The position numbers and the translations under genes are program-made. Below, one piece after another: positions 25,863 through 34,640 of a stretch of DNA of 64,000 nt (the first letter of the stretch is position 1; every line of letters begins with the position of its first letter). This DNA is from Fidelibacterota bacterium (GTDB lineage Bacteria; Fidelibacterota; Marinisomatia; SCGC-AAA003-L08; TS1B11): assembly GCA_020354025.1 (NCBI GenBank), contig CP070638.1, positions 579,523-643,522 of the forward strand, read 5' to 3'. Below the pieces are notes generated by a model. That model did no database searches and was not told where the DNA came from. It worked only from the letters and a program-made list of their open reading frames with translations.

Positions 25863-27234
25863 TTGTTACATATTCAAGTTCGGTGGAACCTCACTTCAGA
25901 CCGCCGAACGTATCCTCAAGGTACTGGATATTATATCTGGTTTCGATCAGCCGTTGGCGGTGGTCACTTCTGCTGTAGGAGGTATTACCGATCTGCTGGT
26001 GGAAGCAAGTTCCAATCCGGCTTCGCTCCATAGCAGAAAGGATGAAATCCACCGGCTTCATCTCAGGCTGGCGGGGGAGCTGGGTTTGGAGGGTGTTTCC
26101 CTGGCCGAATACGAAGCTCATCTTTGCGAAACTCTTGCCGATCTTGAAGCGGCGGGATCAACCGGGGACGGTAAGGCGCGCGATCTCATACTATCCACGG
26201 GAGAACGCCTATCTACCTCCTTGATCGCCAAGACGCTGGAATTGAGGGGTATTAGATGCGAGTACATCGACAGTCGGCCATTCATCCGGACCGACAGCAA
26301 TTGGCATGAGGCCCGAGTAGATCTCGCCGCAACCGATGATCTGACGTCAAAGGCGTTGGATCCTCTCATTGAGAGGGGAGTGATCCCGATAGTAACCGGT
26401 TTTCTGGGCAGCAATGAGAAGGGCGAGACTACCACCATAGGCCGCAATGGCTCTGACTTGACGGCCACTTTGCTGGGAGCCTGCCTAAACGCCGCGGAGG
26501 TCTGGATCTGGACCGACGTCGACGGGATTTTTACCGCTGACCCGCGTTACCACCGGGGTGCCCGACTGTTGCCCGAAATTTCTTTCCGCGAAGCAGCCGA
26601 GGTAGCCTACTTCGGCGCCACCGTGATTCATCCTCATACCTTATGGCCACTGTTACAGACGGAGGTAGCCGTGCGAATCAAGAATACCCTTAATCCAGAG
26701 CAGCCCGGAACCCTTATCTGCTCCGAACCGAAGGAACGTGGTAAAATCCTCATTACAACCTCTGTTGAAGGAGTATCCGCGATTACGGTCGGGGGCTATG
26801 GTATGGTCGGAGTTCCCGGCATAGCCGCCGAGATCTTTTCGACGGTCAGGGATGAAGGTACGAATGTACTCATGATCAGTCAGAGTTCAGCTGAACACAA
26901 CATCACATTTGTGATCCGGAATGAGGAAGTGCCACAGACGGTGGCTTCGTTGGAAAAGGCTCTCAAAGAGTGGATTGAGAAGGACCATCGCATAGACCGG
27001 ATTCGGGTTGTTCCGGACACGGCCATTATTACCGTTGTCGGTGAGAACATGCGGGGACGCCACGGTATTGCTGGTAAGATATTTTCCGCCCTGGGACGGA
27101 ATGAAATCAATGTGGTCGCCATTGCCCAGGGTTCATCCGAATACTCTATCTCTATGGTCTTGAAGGCTGCGGACAGGCGCCTGGCCGTGGATGCCATCCA
27201 CGGGGAGCTCGATGAGGAGAACGGTAATGTCTAG
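25843..27234 (+). CDS. lysC: Aspartate kinase with two ACT domains
   Basis: 463 residues. First committed step of the aspartate family, making aspartyl phosphate. It opens with FKFGGTSL (KFGGTS signature), then LSTGERLSTSLIA, TIGRNGSDLTA and the WTDVDGIFTADPR loop. Two ACT regulatory domains follow (from ~300: GVSAITVGGYG and VVPDTAIITVVGENM), giving feedback sensing by threonine or lysine. The GTG at 25843 follows AAGGGG and overlaps thrB by 20 bases. There is no fused homoserine dehydrogenase and none elsewhere in the window, so that enzyme must be encoded elsewhere. Confidence 0.93.
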   Translation: MKSSNGNCYIFKFGGTSLQTAERILKVLDIISGFDQPLAVVTSAVGGITDLLVEASSNPASLHSRKDEIHRLHLRLAGELGLEGVSLAEYEAHLCETLADLEAAGSTGDGKARDLILSTGERLSTSLIAKTLELRGIRCEYIDSRPFIRTDSNWHEARVDLAATDDLTSKALDPLIERGVIPIVTGFLGSNEKGETTTIGRNGSDLTATLLGACLNAAEVWIWTDVDGIFTADPRYHRGARLLPEISFREAAEVAYFGATVIHPHTLWPLLQTEVAVRIKNTLNPEQPGTLICSEPKERGKILITTSVEGVSAITVGGYGMVGVPGIAAEIFSTVRDEGTNVLMISQSSAEHNITFVIRNEEVPQTVASLEKALKEWIEKDHRIDRIRVVPDTAIITVVGENMRGRHGIAGKIFSALGRNEINVVAIAQGSSEYSISMVLKAADRRLAVDAIHGELDEENGNV

Positions 27235-28273
27235 ACTGAAAGTGGGTATCCTGGGTGCCACAGGTGCCGTGGGGCAGCGGTTCGTTGAGCTACTGGAGGG
27301 GCATGCCTGGTTTGAGGTGGCGGCGCTCTACGCCTCGGAGCGCTCGGCGAAAAAGCCATACCGGGAGGCGGTGAATTGGCAGGTACCGGTCCCGCGCCCT
27401 ACCTATGTAGATGACCTTATTGTCAGGGAGCTGGAGCCTGACGGTGAGGTGGACCTCGTGTTTTCAGCCCTTCCCAGGGGACCAGCCAGGGTGATCGAAG
27501 CGGCCTTTGCCCGGGCGGGCGTCCCGGTTATTTCAAACGCCAGCGCTTTCCGCATGGATGGTGATGTACCGCTCGTTGTCCCGGAGGTAAATCCGGAGCA
27601 TACCGCTCTGATCGAGGTACAGCGAAGAGATCGCGACTGGCAGGGTTTCATTGTTACCAATCCTAACTGCGCGGTTATCGGGCTAGTGCTGCCCCTGAAA
27701 CCCCTGCATGACGCGTTTTGCCTACGTCAGGTACAGGTGGTGACGATGCAGGCGAGATCGGGGGCGGGCTATCCGGGTCCGCCGCCGGAGGCTATTGACG
27801 ATAACGTCCTGCCTTTTATCGGGGGCGAGGAAGAGAAGGTCGAGGAGGAACCCCGTAAGCTCCTGGGCACTATCACCGGTGATGGGATCAGGGAGGCGGA
27901 CCTGACTGTCTCAGCCCAGTGCAACCGGGTAAACGTCCTCGATGGGCACCTGGAGTCGGTGAGTCTGGGCTTTGAAAAGCGACCCACTGTAGAGGAGGTC
28001 GCCCGGACGTTGCGGGAATTCCGCGGACTGCCCCAGGAAGCCGGTCTACCCTCAGCACCTGAGTGTCCGGTCCTGGTACTGGACGATGAGGATCGCCCCC
28101 AGCCCAAGCTCGACCGGGATGCGGGTAAAGGTATGGCGGTTACCGTTGGTCGCATCCGGCCCGACAGCGTCGTTGACATCAAATTCATGGTACTTTCGCA
28201 TAACACCATCAGGGGCGCGGCCGGTGCCGCCATCCTTAATGCGGAACTGCTCAAACATCAGGGGTACTTATGA
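27227..28273 (+). CDS. asd: Aspartate-semialdehyde dehydrogenase, archaeal/fungal type
   Basis: 348 residues. It reduces aspartyl phosphate to the semialdehyde. GATGAVGQRFVELLEGH begins the Rossmann fold, the catalytic Cys is in NPNCAVIGLVLPL, and MQARSGAGYPGPPPEAIDDNV (two adjacent pieces) with PFIGGEEEKVE..E..KLLG is the block of the archaeal/eukaryotic-type enzyme rather than the E. coli type. ATG 27227 has GAGGAG upstream and overlaps lysC by 8 bases; a longer frame start at 27191 lies inside lysC without a site. The stop overlaps the next gene (ATGA). Confidence 0.93.
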   Translation: MSRLKVGILGATGAVGQRFVELLEGHAWFEVAALYASERSAKKPYREAVNWQVPVPRPTYVDDLIVRELEPDGEVDLVFSALPRGPARVIEAAFARAGVPVISNASAFRMDGDVPLVVPEVNPEHTALIEVQRRDRDWQGFIVTNPNCAVIGLVLPLKPLHDAFCLRQVQVVTMQARSGAGYPGPPPEAIDDNVLPFIGGEEEKVEEEPRKLLGTITGDGIREADLTVSAQCNRVNVLDGHLESVSLGFEKRPTVEEVARTLREFRGLPQEAGLPSAPECPVLVLDDEDRPQPKLDRDAGKGMAVTVGRIRPDSVVDIKFMVLSHNTIRGAAGAAILNAELLKHQGYL

Positions 28274-29025
28274 TTGATATAACTGACAAGGTAGCACTTA
28301 TCACCGGAGCGGCGAGGGGAATCGGCGCAGCGTGTGCCGTTCTCTTTGCCAAGGCCGGTGCCAACGTGGGGCTGGTGGATCGCTCCCACGATGACGAAGC
28401 CCGTGCGGTGCAGACCGAAGTAGAGCGGCTGGGTCGACGGGCAGTACTTCTCAAGGGAGATGTATCTGAATTTCGCACTGCCAAAGCCCACGTAGAGCAA
28501 TTGGTTGATACCTTTGGCAGCGTGGACGTGCTGGTAAACAACGCCGGTATCTGGACCTACCTAGAGACGGGGACCGGCAATGAGGCCGAATGGGACCAGG
28601 TAATGGCGGTGAACCTGAAATCGGTGTTCAATTATACAGACGCAGTGGTACCCGTAATGAAGAAAGCGAGCGGAGGCAGCATCATCCACCTTTCTTCCAC
28701 CGCCGGTCAGCGCGGCGAGGCATTTCACTCCCATTACGCCGCCGCGAAGGGTGGTATTATCGCCTATACCAAGTCCCTAGCGGTTGAGCTGGCTCCTCAC
28801 ATCCGGGTGAATGCCGTGGCCCCGGGCTGGGTGGATACTCACCTGAACGATGAGGTCTTTGGGGATAAAAGCTTCAAGGAGCAGGTTCGGAAAGGTATTC
28901 CGCTCGACCGCATTCCCCCACCCGAAGACTTGGCGGGGCCGATCCTCTTTCTAGCCAGCGACCTGGCGCGCCACATCACCGGGGAGATATTGAACGTGAA
29001 CGGCGGGGCGGTGCTATGCGGGTGA
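28270..29025 (+). CDS. Short-chain dehydrogenase/reductase
   Basis: 251 residues, classical SDR. NAD(P)-binding TGAARGIGA near the start, NNAG (~90), catalytic Ser in HLSSTAG and Tyr-x-x-x-Lys in YAAAKGG, and the C-terminal FLASDLARHITGEILNVNGG. An Asp (VDRS) after the second strand suggests NAD. Its ATG overlaps the asd stop by 4 bases, so it is translated with the aspartate-family genes. FabG-like sequences have many substrates; a homoserine-dehydrogenase-like or other carbonyl step in this pathway is an attractive but unsupported idea. Confidence 0.88.
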   Translation: MIDITDKVALITGAARGIGAACAVLFAKAGANVGLVDRSHDDEARAVQTEVERLGRRAVLLKGDVSEFRTAKAHVEQLVDTFGSVDVLVNNAGIWTYLETGTGNEAEWDQVMAVNLKSVFNYTDAVVPVMKKASGGSIIHLSSTAGQRGEAFHSHYAAAKGGIIAYTKSLAVELAPHIRVNAVAPGWVDTHLNDEVFGDKSFKEQVRKGIPLDRIPPPEDLAGPILFLASDLARHITGEILNVNGGAVLCG

Positions 29026-29097
29026 TCGAACCTCGACCGATACGTCTATATCCTTATTCATCTGATATGGCTGAAAACCGTTGTCTCTGAGGGTGTC

Positions 29098-30240
29098 ATG
29101 AGGAACGCGCTCGCTTCACCCAAGAAAAAGCGGATTATCGTAAAAATCGGTAGCCATGTTCTAAGCGAGAGCGGCCGATTCACACACGAGGCAGTACAGC
29201 GCCTGGCGGATCAACTGATCGAAGTGACGGTAGCCGGGAATGAAGTGCTACTGATTACCAGCGGTGCCATCCTGATGGGCCGCAATATCATGGGGCTGGA
29301 CCTGGACCTTTATCCTCAGAACCTGCGCCAATCGCTGGCTGCCGTAGGGCAGGTGTCACTCATCCATGAGTACCAGAACATCTTCGACCGGCTGGAGCAG
29401 CCTATCGGGCAGATCCTGCTCAACCTGGAGGATTTCAACAACCGTCGGCGCTACCTCAGCCTGAAGGAAACCATCCTGGGCCTTTTCAAACTGAAGGTCC
29501 TGCCTATTCTGAACGAGAACGACTGTATTCATACTGAGGACTTCTCCTTCGGGGACAACGACAACCTGGCGGCCCAGGTAGCCGGTATGCTGGACGCGGA
29601 CCTGCTGCTTATCCTCAGCACTGTAGACGGACTTTATGACGGTGACCCCAGGCATCCGGACAGCCGGGTGCTTCCCACCGTTGAGACCATTACTCCCAGA
29701 ATGCTGGAGGATGCCCTGTCCAAGGGGCAGTTGCTCTCAACCGGCGGGATGGCGGCCAAGCTCCAGGCGATCGACAAGGCGTTGCATTTCGGGGTGCCAG
29801 TGGTCCTGGCCAATGGTGAGGCACCCGACATCCTCAGGCGGCTCTTTGCCGGTGAGGAAATAGGAACCCTGTTCCTGCCAGAGACCAAGCGTATGCCCCT
29901 GAAAAAGCGCTGGCTGGCCTACTCCACCAAGGTGAAGGGGCAGGTAGTTGTTGATGACGGTGCCTACCGGGCCATAATGGAACGGAATGCCAGCCTGCTC
30001 AGCAAGGGAGTGGTGGACAGTCAGGGTGATTTCGAGGCCCAGGATGTGGTAGCCATCGTAAACGCCAGGGGACAGGAGTTTGCCCGGGGGATCACTCATT
30101 ACGGCTGCGAGGATCTGAAAAAGATCGCCGGCCTGTCCAGCAGCGAGATCGAGAAGACCCTGGGAGTTAAATACTTTGACGAGGTAGTCCACCGGGAGGA
30201 ACTGGTACTCCTGCCAACCAGGACGAGGAAGGAAACATGA
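29098..30240 (+). CDS. proB: Glutamate 5-kinase
   Basis: 380 residues: amino-acid-kinase domain (RIIVKIGSHVLSESGRFT, ITSGAILMGR, NENDCIHTEDFSFGDNDNLAAQVA in two parts) plus a C-terminal PUA domain (from ~285: GQVVVDDGAYRAI) as in full-length ProB. It starts proline synthesis. GAGGGTG precedes the ATG. It lies 72 bases after the SDR gene, perhaps in the same transcript, and overlaps proA by 4 bases (ATGA). Confidence 0.95.
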   Translation: MRNALASPKKKRIIVKIGSHVLSESGRFTHEAVQRLADQLIEVTVAGNEVLLITSGAILMGRNIMGLDLDLYPQNLRQSLAAVGQVSLIHEYQNIFDRLEQPIGQILLNLEDFNNRRRYLSLKETILGLFKLKVLPILNENDCIHTEDFSFGDNDNLAAQVAGMLDADLLLILSTVDGLYDGDPRHPDSRVLPTVETITPRMLEDALSKGQLLSTGGMAAKLQAIDKALHFGVPVVLANGEAPDILRRLFAGEEIGTLFLPETKRMPLKKRWLAYSTKVKGQVVVDDGAYRAIMERNASLLSKGVVDSQGDFEAQDVVAIVNARGQEFARGITHYGCEDLKKIAGLSSSEIEKTLGVKYFDEVVHREELVLLPTRTRKET

Positions 30241-31496
30241 AAACCGCCAGCTATGTGACCCGGCTAGGCCTGGATGCCCGGGAAGCGGGATACCAACTAG
30301 CCACAGCCCCCAGCATTCTAAAAAACAAGATGTTAACTAGCTTGGCCCGGTTGCTGAGGGAGCGAACTGAGGAGGTCCTGGCAGCCAATACCGAAGATAT
30401 CCGGGCCGCGGAAGAGCAACAGCTCTCCAATGCCATGATCGACCGGCTGAGACTGACCACGGAGCGACTGGAAGCGCTGGCCGGGTCCGTGGAAGAGATC
30501 GCTGCGCTACCCGACCCGGTGGGACAGGTCTCGCAGATGACCCTACGCCCCAACGGACTCCAGGTGGGGCGCATGCGCATTCCGCTGGGGGTGGTGGCTT
30601 TCATCTATGAGTCGCGGCCGAACGTCACCATTGATGCCGCCGCCCTGTGTGTCAAGAGCGGCAACGCGGTGATCCTCCGGGGCGGCAAGGAGGCCCTCCA
30701 CAGCAACCTGGCCTTTGCCACACTAACGAGCAAGGCGTTGACCGAGGCCGGTCTGCCGCCCAAGGCCGTACAAGTGGTGGAGACAACTGATCGTGCGGTG
30801 GTAGAGGAGCTGCTCAAGCAGAAGGAGACCATCAACCTGATAATCCCCAGGGGAGGGGAGGGGCTCATCCGCTACGTGGACGAGAACTCCCAGGTGCCGG
30901 TGATAAAGCACTATAAGGGGGTGTGTCACGTCTACGTGGACAAGGACGCGGACCCGGACAAGGCTCTGGCCATTGCCATGAACAGCAAGGTCCAGCGCCC
31001 TGGCGTGTGCAACGCGGCGGAGACCCTCCTGGTCCATCAGGATATCGCCGACCGGTTCTTGCCTGCCTTCATCAAAGAGGCCAGGACCTGTTCGCTGGAA
31101 CTGCGGGGGTGTCCCCGTACGTGTGCTTATAATCCCGAGGGAATTGTCCCGGCTACCGACGACGACTGGCCCGCCGAGTACCTGGACCTGATCCTGGCGG
31201 TGAAGGTAGTGGACAACTACGGCGAGGCAGTGGCTCACATCCAGCGCTACGGTTCGGAGCATACCGACGTAATAGTTACCGAGAACTACACCACAGCTCA
31301 CGATTTTATCCGGTCGGTTCAAAGTTCGCTGGTCCTGGTGAATGCCAGCACCAGGTTCAACGACGGCGGCCAACTGGGCCTGGGTGCGGAGATCGGCATC
31401 AGCACCACCAAGCTGCATGCCTTTGGTCCGATGGGCCTTGAACACCTGACAATCGAGAAACACATCGCCTACGGCGACGGACAGATCAGAGAATAG
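30237..31496 (+). CDS. proA: Glutamate-5-semialdehyde dehydrogenase (gamma-glutamyl phosphate reductase)
   Basis: 419 residues, normal length. It has IPLGVVAFIYESRPNVT, SGNAVILRGGKEA, IPRGGEGLIRYVDEN, KHYKGVCHVYVD, the catalytic Cys in RPGVCNAAETLLVH, and the final LGAEIGISTTKLHAFGPMGLE. It converts glutamyl phosphate from ProB into the semialdehyde. Translationally coupled to proB; a strong terminator follows. Confidence 0.96.
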   Translation: MKTASYVTRLGLDAREAGYQLATAPSILKNKMLTSLARLLRERTEEVLAANTEDIRAAEEQQLSNAMIDRLRLTTERLEALAGSVEEIAALPDPVGQVSQMTLRPNGLQVGRMRIPLGVVAFIYESRPNVTIDAAALCVKSGNAVILRGGKEALHSNLAFATLTSKALTEAGLPPKAVQVVETTDRAVVEELLKQKETINLIIPRGGEGLIRYVDENSQVPVIKHYKGVCHVYVDKDADPDKALAIAMNSKVQRPGVCNAAETLLVHQDIADRFLPAFIKEARTCSLELRGCPRTCAYNPEGIVPATDDDWPAEYLDLILAVKVVDNYGEAVAHIQRYGSEHTDVIVTENYTTAHDFIRSVQSSLVLVNASTRFNDGGQLGLGAEIGISTTKLHAFGPMGLEHLTIEKHIAYGDGQIRE

Positions 31497-31526
31497 GTTT
31501 ACTTAGATAGACCCGCAGGGGTCAGG

Positions 31527-31563
31527 GAGTCACCCTTCGAGAACCTCAGGGTGACTCTTTTTT
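31527..31563 (+). terminator. Intrinsic terminator after proA
   Basis: A perfect 10-base stem GAGTCACCCT (31527-31536) / AGGGTGACTC (31548-31557) followed by six T residues. It separates the proline genes from the convergent thyX gene, whose stop codon directly abuts it. Confidence 0.9.
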
Positions 31564-33168
31564 CTACAGCAGCCGCTCGTACTCGCCGATATCCAGATTC
31601 CAGACAGGCACACCGCAGTAGCGGTCGCCCTCTGGGCAGTACGGCTTGGCACCCGCTATCCGCCGCAGGGTACAGGGAGGGAGCAAGTACCTGCCGATGC
31701 GGGAGTGCACCTGCCGTACCTGTTCGGCCTCGTCTACGCTAGCCCGCCAGATCTCCTCCTGGGAGTTGTAGCACAGCCGCATGCGATGCTTGTGGTGCAG
31801 GTTGAGCAGGTCAGCCGACTCGGTAAAGCGTACTGCCACGGCATTAGGCAGCAGGTAGTGGGCGAACTCCGGTAATAGGCCCAGTTTTTTGAGCTTCTCG
31901 ATAGCCTCCCAGGTGCGGTCCATGATCTCCCGGTAGCGCTGGAGGGAGGACTCATCGGCCTGGATGAGGGCTGGGGTGATGAAATCGGGTTCGTCGGAGA
32001 GCTGGGCGGCGAGTATGGGTCGGCTGGCAGGAGTCATGCGGTGGCGCTGGTCCTGGCTGTCGGCGGTGTGGGACAGGTACTTGCGGAAGGTGTAGCCGGG
32101 ATGGTGCAGGGTGCGGGTGAGTTTGGCGTGGGTGGTGAGGTTGAGCACTTCTCCGAAAACGGGATTCCGGTCCGGGTCCAAGGCCAGGGCGATAGCATCA
32201 TCATCGGGCAGCTCGGACCTGCTCCTGCCCAGCACCTCGCGGACAGCCATCGCAAGGGTCTCCTCGCCGCCGGTCTTGTAGTCCACCAACCGGGAGACAC
32301 GCCCCTCCAGCGAGGCGTCGAACTCCTCTTTAAAGCCGGGGCCGGGGCGTGCCGTATCCTGAATCCAGGGGAACTCGGCGAAGTCGGCCTCCTCCAACGG
32401 TTCCTCCAATACCAGTTCATATCCCGGATCATGCGCCAGCACCGCCCGAACCATCAGTTCCACCACCTGCCGCTGTTCATGGGAAGCGTCCGTCTGTCGG
32501 CAGCTGCGCCAGTAGCGCAGGAGGGTGACAGCGCTGATGGTGTGGTACAGATAGGTCAGGGTCGCCACGGGGGCCACGTAGCGGACCGCCTCCTGGGTCT
32601 TCCTCTGAATATCACGCTTATAGTGTTCCCGCCGCTTGCTCCGGGCTGGAAAGATGCGGAAGTACTCGGCCTCCGCTGCTGGGAAGAGGGCCTCGCGGAG
32701 CTCATGATAGACAGCCATCTGCCGGTCAATGGTCTTACGATACAGCTCCAACCCGGCGCCGGTGATGGGCGGGATATAAAAGGAATCCTTGTCAAGGCGG
32801 ACATACCGCTGGCTCACCTGCTCCGAGTTGTAGAAGGGGTGGCTGTGCAGGAAAGACCAGACGAAGTGGCGGGAGATTTCGCTCAGGGTGAACTGGAACT
32901 GGGCGTGCTGGAAGGTGGTGTGGTGTCCCGCCCGGTATATGGAAGCGGCTATGGCGCGGTCGCGGCTGTCCTCCTCGAGACTTATCTGCTCGTCATCAAT
33001 AATTCCCTTGCTGCTGTAGCAGGTACGGGCGGCGGCTATGACGTTTTTGAAGGGCGAGCTGAATGCCTTGGTGAGGGTGACCTGAGGGATAGTGGCAATA
33101 TTGGTAGTCAGCTGTCGTCCCTTACAATTTTTTACGGGCTTTATACAGATCCAGGAAGGCCTGCACAA
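31564..33168 (-). CDS. thyX: Double-length ThyX-like flavin-dependent thymidylate synthase
   Basis: About 534 residues, twice the usual ThyX length, with two ThyX-like modules. The N-terminal module has FKNVIAAARTCYSSKGI, RAGHHTTFQHAQFQF and RHFVWSFLHSHPFYNSEQ..SQRYV; the ThyX motif RHRxxSxNExSxRY is thus split by an insertion. The C-terminal module (~310-520) has TRTLHHPGYTF, DQRHRMTPASRP and HLHHKHRMRL-like segments, and ends with a Cys-containing stretch (PPCTLRRIAGAKPYCPEG). It may methylate dUMP. The start is uncertain: the only in-frame conventional start is a TTG that overlaps the upstream cysQ gene by 47 bases; family homology begins at about residue 28. Confidence 0.78.
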   Translation of the reverse strand: MCRPSWICIKPVKNCKGRQLTTNIATIPQVTLTKAFSSPFKNVIAAARTCYSSKGIIDDEQISLEEDSRDRAIAASIYRAGHHTTFQHAQFQFTLSEISRHFVWSFLHSHPFYNSEQVSQRYVRLDKDSFYIPPITGAGLELYRKTIDRQMAVYHELREALFPAAEAEYFRIFPARSKRREHYKRDIQRKTQEAVRYVAPVATLTYLYHTISAVTLLRYWRSCRQTDASHEQRQVVELMVRAVLAHDPGYELVLEEPLEEADFAEFPWIQDTARPGPGFKEEFDASLEGRVSRLVDYKTGGEETLAMAVREVLGRSRSELPDDDAIALALDPDRNPVFGEVLNLTTHAKLTRTLHHPGYTFRKYLSHTADSQDQRHRMTPASRPILAAQLSDEPDFITPALIQADESSLQRYREIMDRTWEAIEKLKKLGLLPEFAHYLLPNAVAVRFTESADLLNLHHKHRMRLCYNSQEEIWRASVDEAEQVRQVHSRIGRYLLPPCTLRRIAGAKPYCPEGDRYCGVPVWNLDIGEYERLL

Positions 33169-33910
33169 TAGCGGGATTGCCCGCTATTAGCCCCGGCTTG
33201 ATCACCGTATGTCGGTTGTTGTAGCGTTGTTCCTTTCCGGTAAGGCCCCGCAGCACGGCGCCCGCTTCCTTGAGGATGATGTGCCCGGCGCAGACGTCCC
33301 ATTCGTTCTTCGGCCTAAGGGTGGCGAAAATGTCCGCCCGCCCGGCCGCCGTCAGGCCGAGCTTGTACGCAACGCTGCCCATCGGTTTCAGAAGTCGGAG
33401 GTAAGGTTCATAGCGTTTCCAGAGTCCCCACCTGGTCTCAGAGCGGCTGTTGAGAATCTCTGCCTCCTCAAGGCTCTCGACCTTTGATGCCATGACAGGC
33501 TCGCCGTTCAGGGTGGTACCCTGTCCCTCAGCAGCACTGAATGTCTCCCCGGTGACGGGATTATGCAGCACGCCCAAAACCGGCTGGCCTTTCTCGGCCA
33601 GGGCTATGCTCACCACGAACTGGGGCAATCCTTCGATGAACTCCTTGGTGCCGTCAAGGGGATCAACCACCCATACCCGTTCTTTGTTCAGTCGGTCGCG
33701 GGTATCGGCGGTCTCCTCGGATAGCCAGCCGTAGGTGGGGAAGCTGTCCCGCAGCCGCTCTTCCAAGCAGTGGTTGCTGGCGTAGTCAGCGGTGGTAACG
33801 GGATTATGGAAGCCCTTGTCGCGGACCTGGTAGTCGGCGTTGAAGTAATCCAGCAGGATTTTGCCGGCAGCATGAGCTGCTTCGTTAGCTGTGGCGAGGA
33901 CGCTCTGCAT
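33122..33910 (-). CDS. cysQ: 3'(2'),5'-bisphosphate nucleotidase (CysQ/inositol monophosphatase family)
   Basis: 262 residues. Metal-dependent Li-sensitive phosphatase of adenosine 3',5'-bisphosphate. NPVTTADYASN, the metal site SEETAD (Glu), DPLDGTKEFIEG, and the second metal Asp in EWDVCAGHIILKEAGA are in order. GLPQFVVSIAL is the usual CysQ region. It would remove PAP formed in sulfate assimilation or sulfation. The end overlaps the thyX frame. Confidence 0.92.
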   Translation of the reverse strand: MQSVLATANEAAHAAGKILLDYFNADYQVRDKGFHNPVTTADYASNHCLEERLRDSFPTYGWLSEETADTRDRLNKERVWVVDPLDGTKEFIEGLPQFVVSIALAEKGQPVLGVLHNPVTGETFSAAEGQGTTLNGEPVMASKVESLEEAEILNSRSETRWGLWKRYEPYLRLLKPMGSVAYKLGLTAAGRADIFATLRPKNEWDVCAGHIILKEAGAVLRGLTGKEQRYNNRHTVIKPGLIAGNPAIVQAFLDLYKARKKL

Positions 33911-33961
33911 CCCTCAAAATTACATCGCCTCTGAAAGAAAGGCGAGGAGCAGGATAGGTAC

Positions 33962-34519
33962 CTATTCCCTGCCAGCTATTCCGATGACACCGCAGGCGAT
34001 GCGTGGACCGGCTGCACCGCTGGGCTGGGAGGTCAGATCGTCCGCCCCGGCATGGAGAACCACCGCCCGTCCGACAATGCCATTTGGTCCTTCCAGGGTC
34101 AGGAGATGGTCCACTACGTCCAGGTAGGCGTTGCCCGTTTCGTCCGCGATGATATTGCCCAGATCGCCCAGGTGCCGCTTGCCGGTATCGGGACCAGCAT
34201 GGGGCGCGCCAGTTGGATTGAAATGTCCTCCTGCTGAACTGGCATCCGGTGCACTGCAATCGCCGTACTGGTGAATGTGGAAGCCGTGGGGCCCGGGCGT
34301 CAGCCCGTGCAGTTGAGCTACCACCCGGACACCGTGATCCGCCTGGATGAAGCGCACCGAACCGCTGGCGCCGTTGCCTCCGGTTGGATATAGTACGGCT
34401 ATAGCCCGGGTCGCGCCTTCCTCGCGAGTTGGTGTTTCTGCTCCCAAGATGGCAGTTAGAAACCAGATGATGAAAACTATTGCGACAGCGGATATGACGA
34501 TTCGCATCTGTTTCAGCAT
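33962..34519 (-). CDS. sodC: Cu/Zn superoxide dismutase, exported
   Basis: 185 residues. An N-terminal membrane helix/signal (VISAVAIVFIIWFLTAIL) is followed by the SodC fold: HGFHIHQYGDCS (copper His pair and disulfide Cys), GGHFNPTGAPH, HLGDLGNIIAD (zinc ligands), VGRAVVLHAGADD and RIACGVIG (second disulfide Cys). All metal ligands appear present. GGGAGGGGG precedes the ATG. It detoxifies superoxide outside the cytoplasm, showing that the cell meets oxygen. Confidence 0.95.
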   Translation of the reverse strand: MLKQMRIVISAVAIVFIIWFLTAILGAETPTREEGATRAIAVLYPTGGNGASGSVRFIQADHGVRVVAQLHGLTPGPHGFHIHQYGDCSAPDASSAGGHFNPTGAPHAGPDTGKRHLGDLGNIIADETGNAYLDVVDHLLTLEGPNGIVGRAVVLHAGADDLTSQPSGAAGPRIACGVIGIAGRE

Positions 34520-34640
34520 ATTTTCCCCCTCCCCGTTGAGATGAATAATTCTCCAGGAAACACGCGCTTCAATTTAGTGATCTTCCCAGCGCGATATAAC
34601 TGGAGGTTCAGGACCTATGCCCCGGGGCCGGCCAGTCCCG

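Noticed and set aside
32041-33171. 376-codon plus-strand open frame antisense to thyX
   Set aside because: A mirror of the GC-biased thyX codons; the minus strand shows clear ThyX motifs and this frame has none and no ribosome-binding site.
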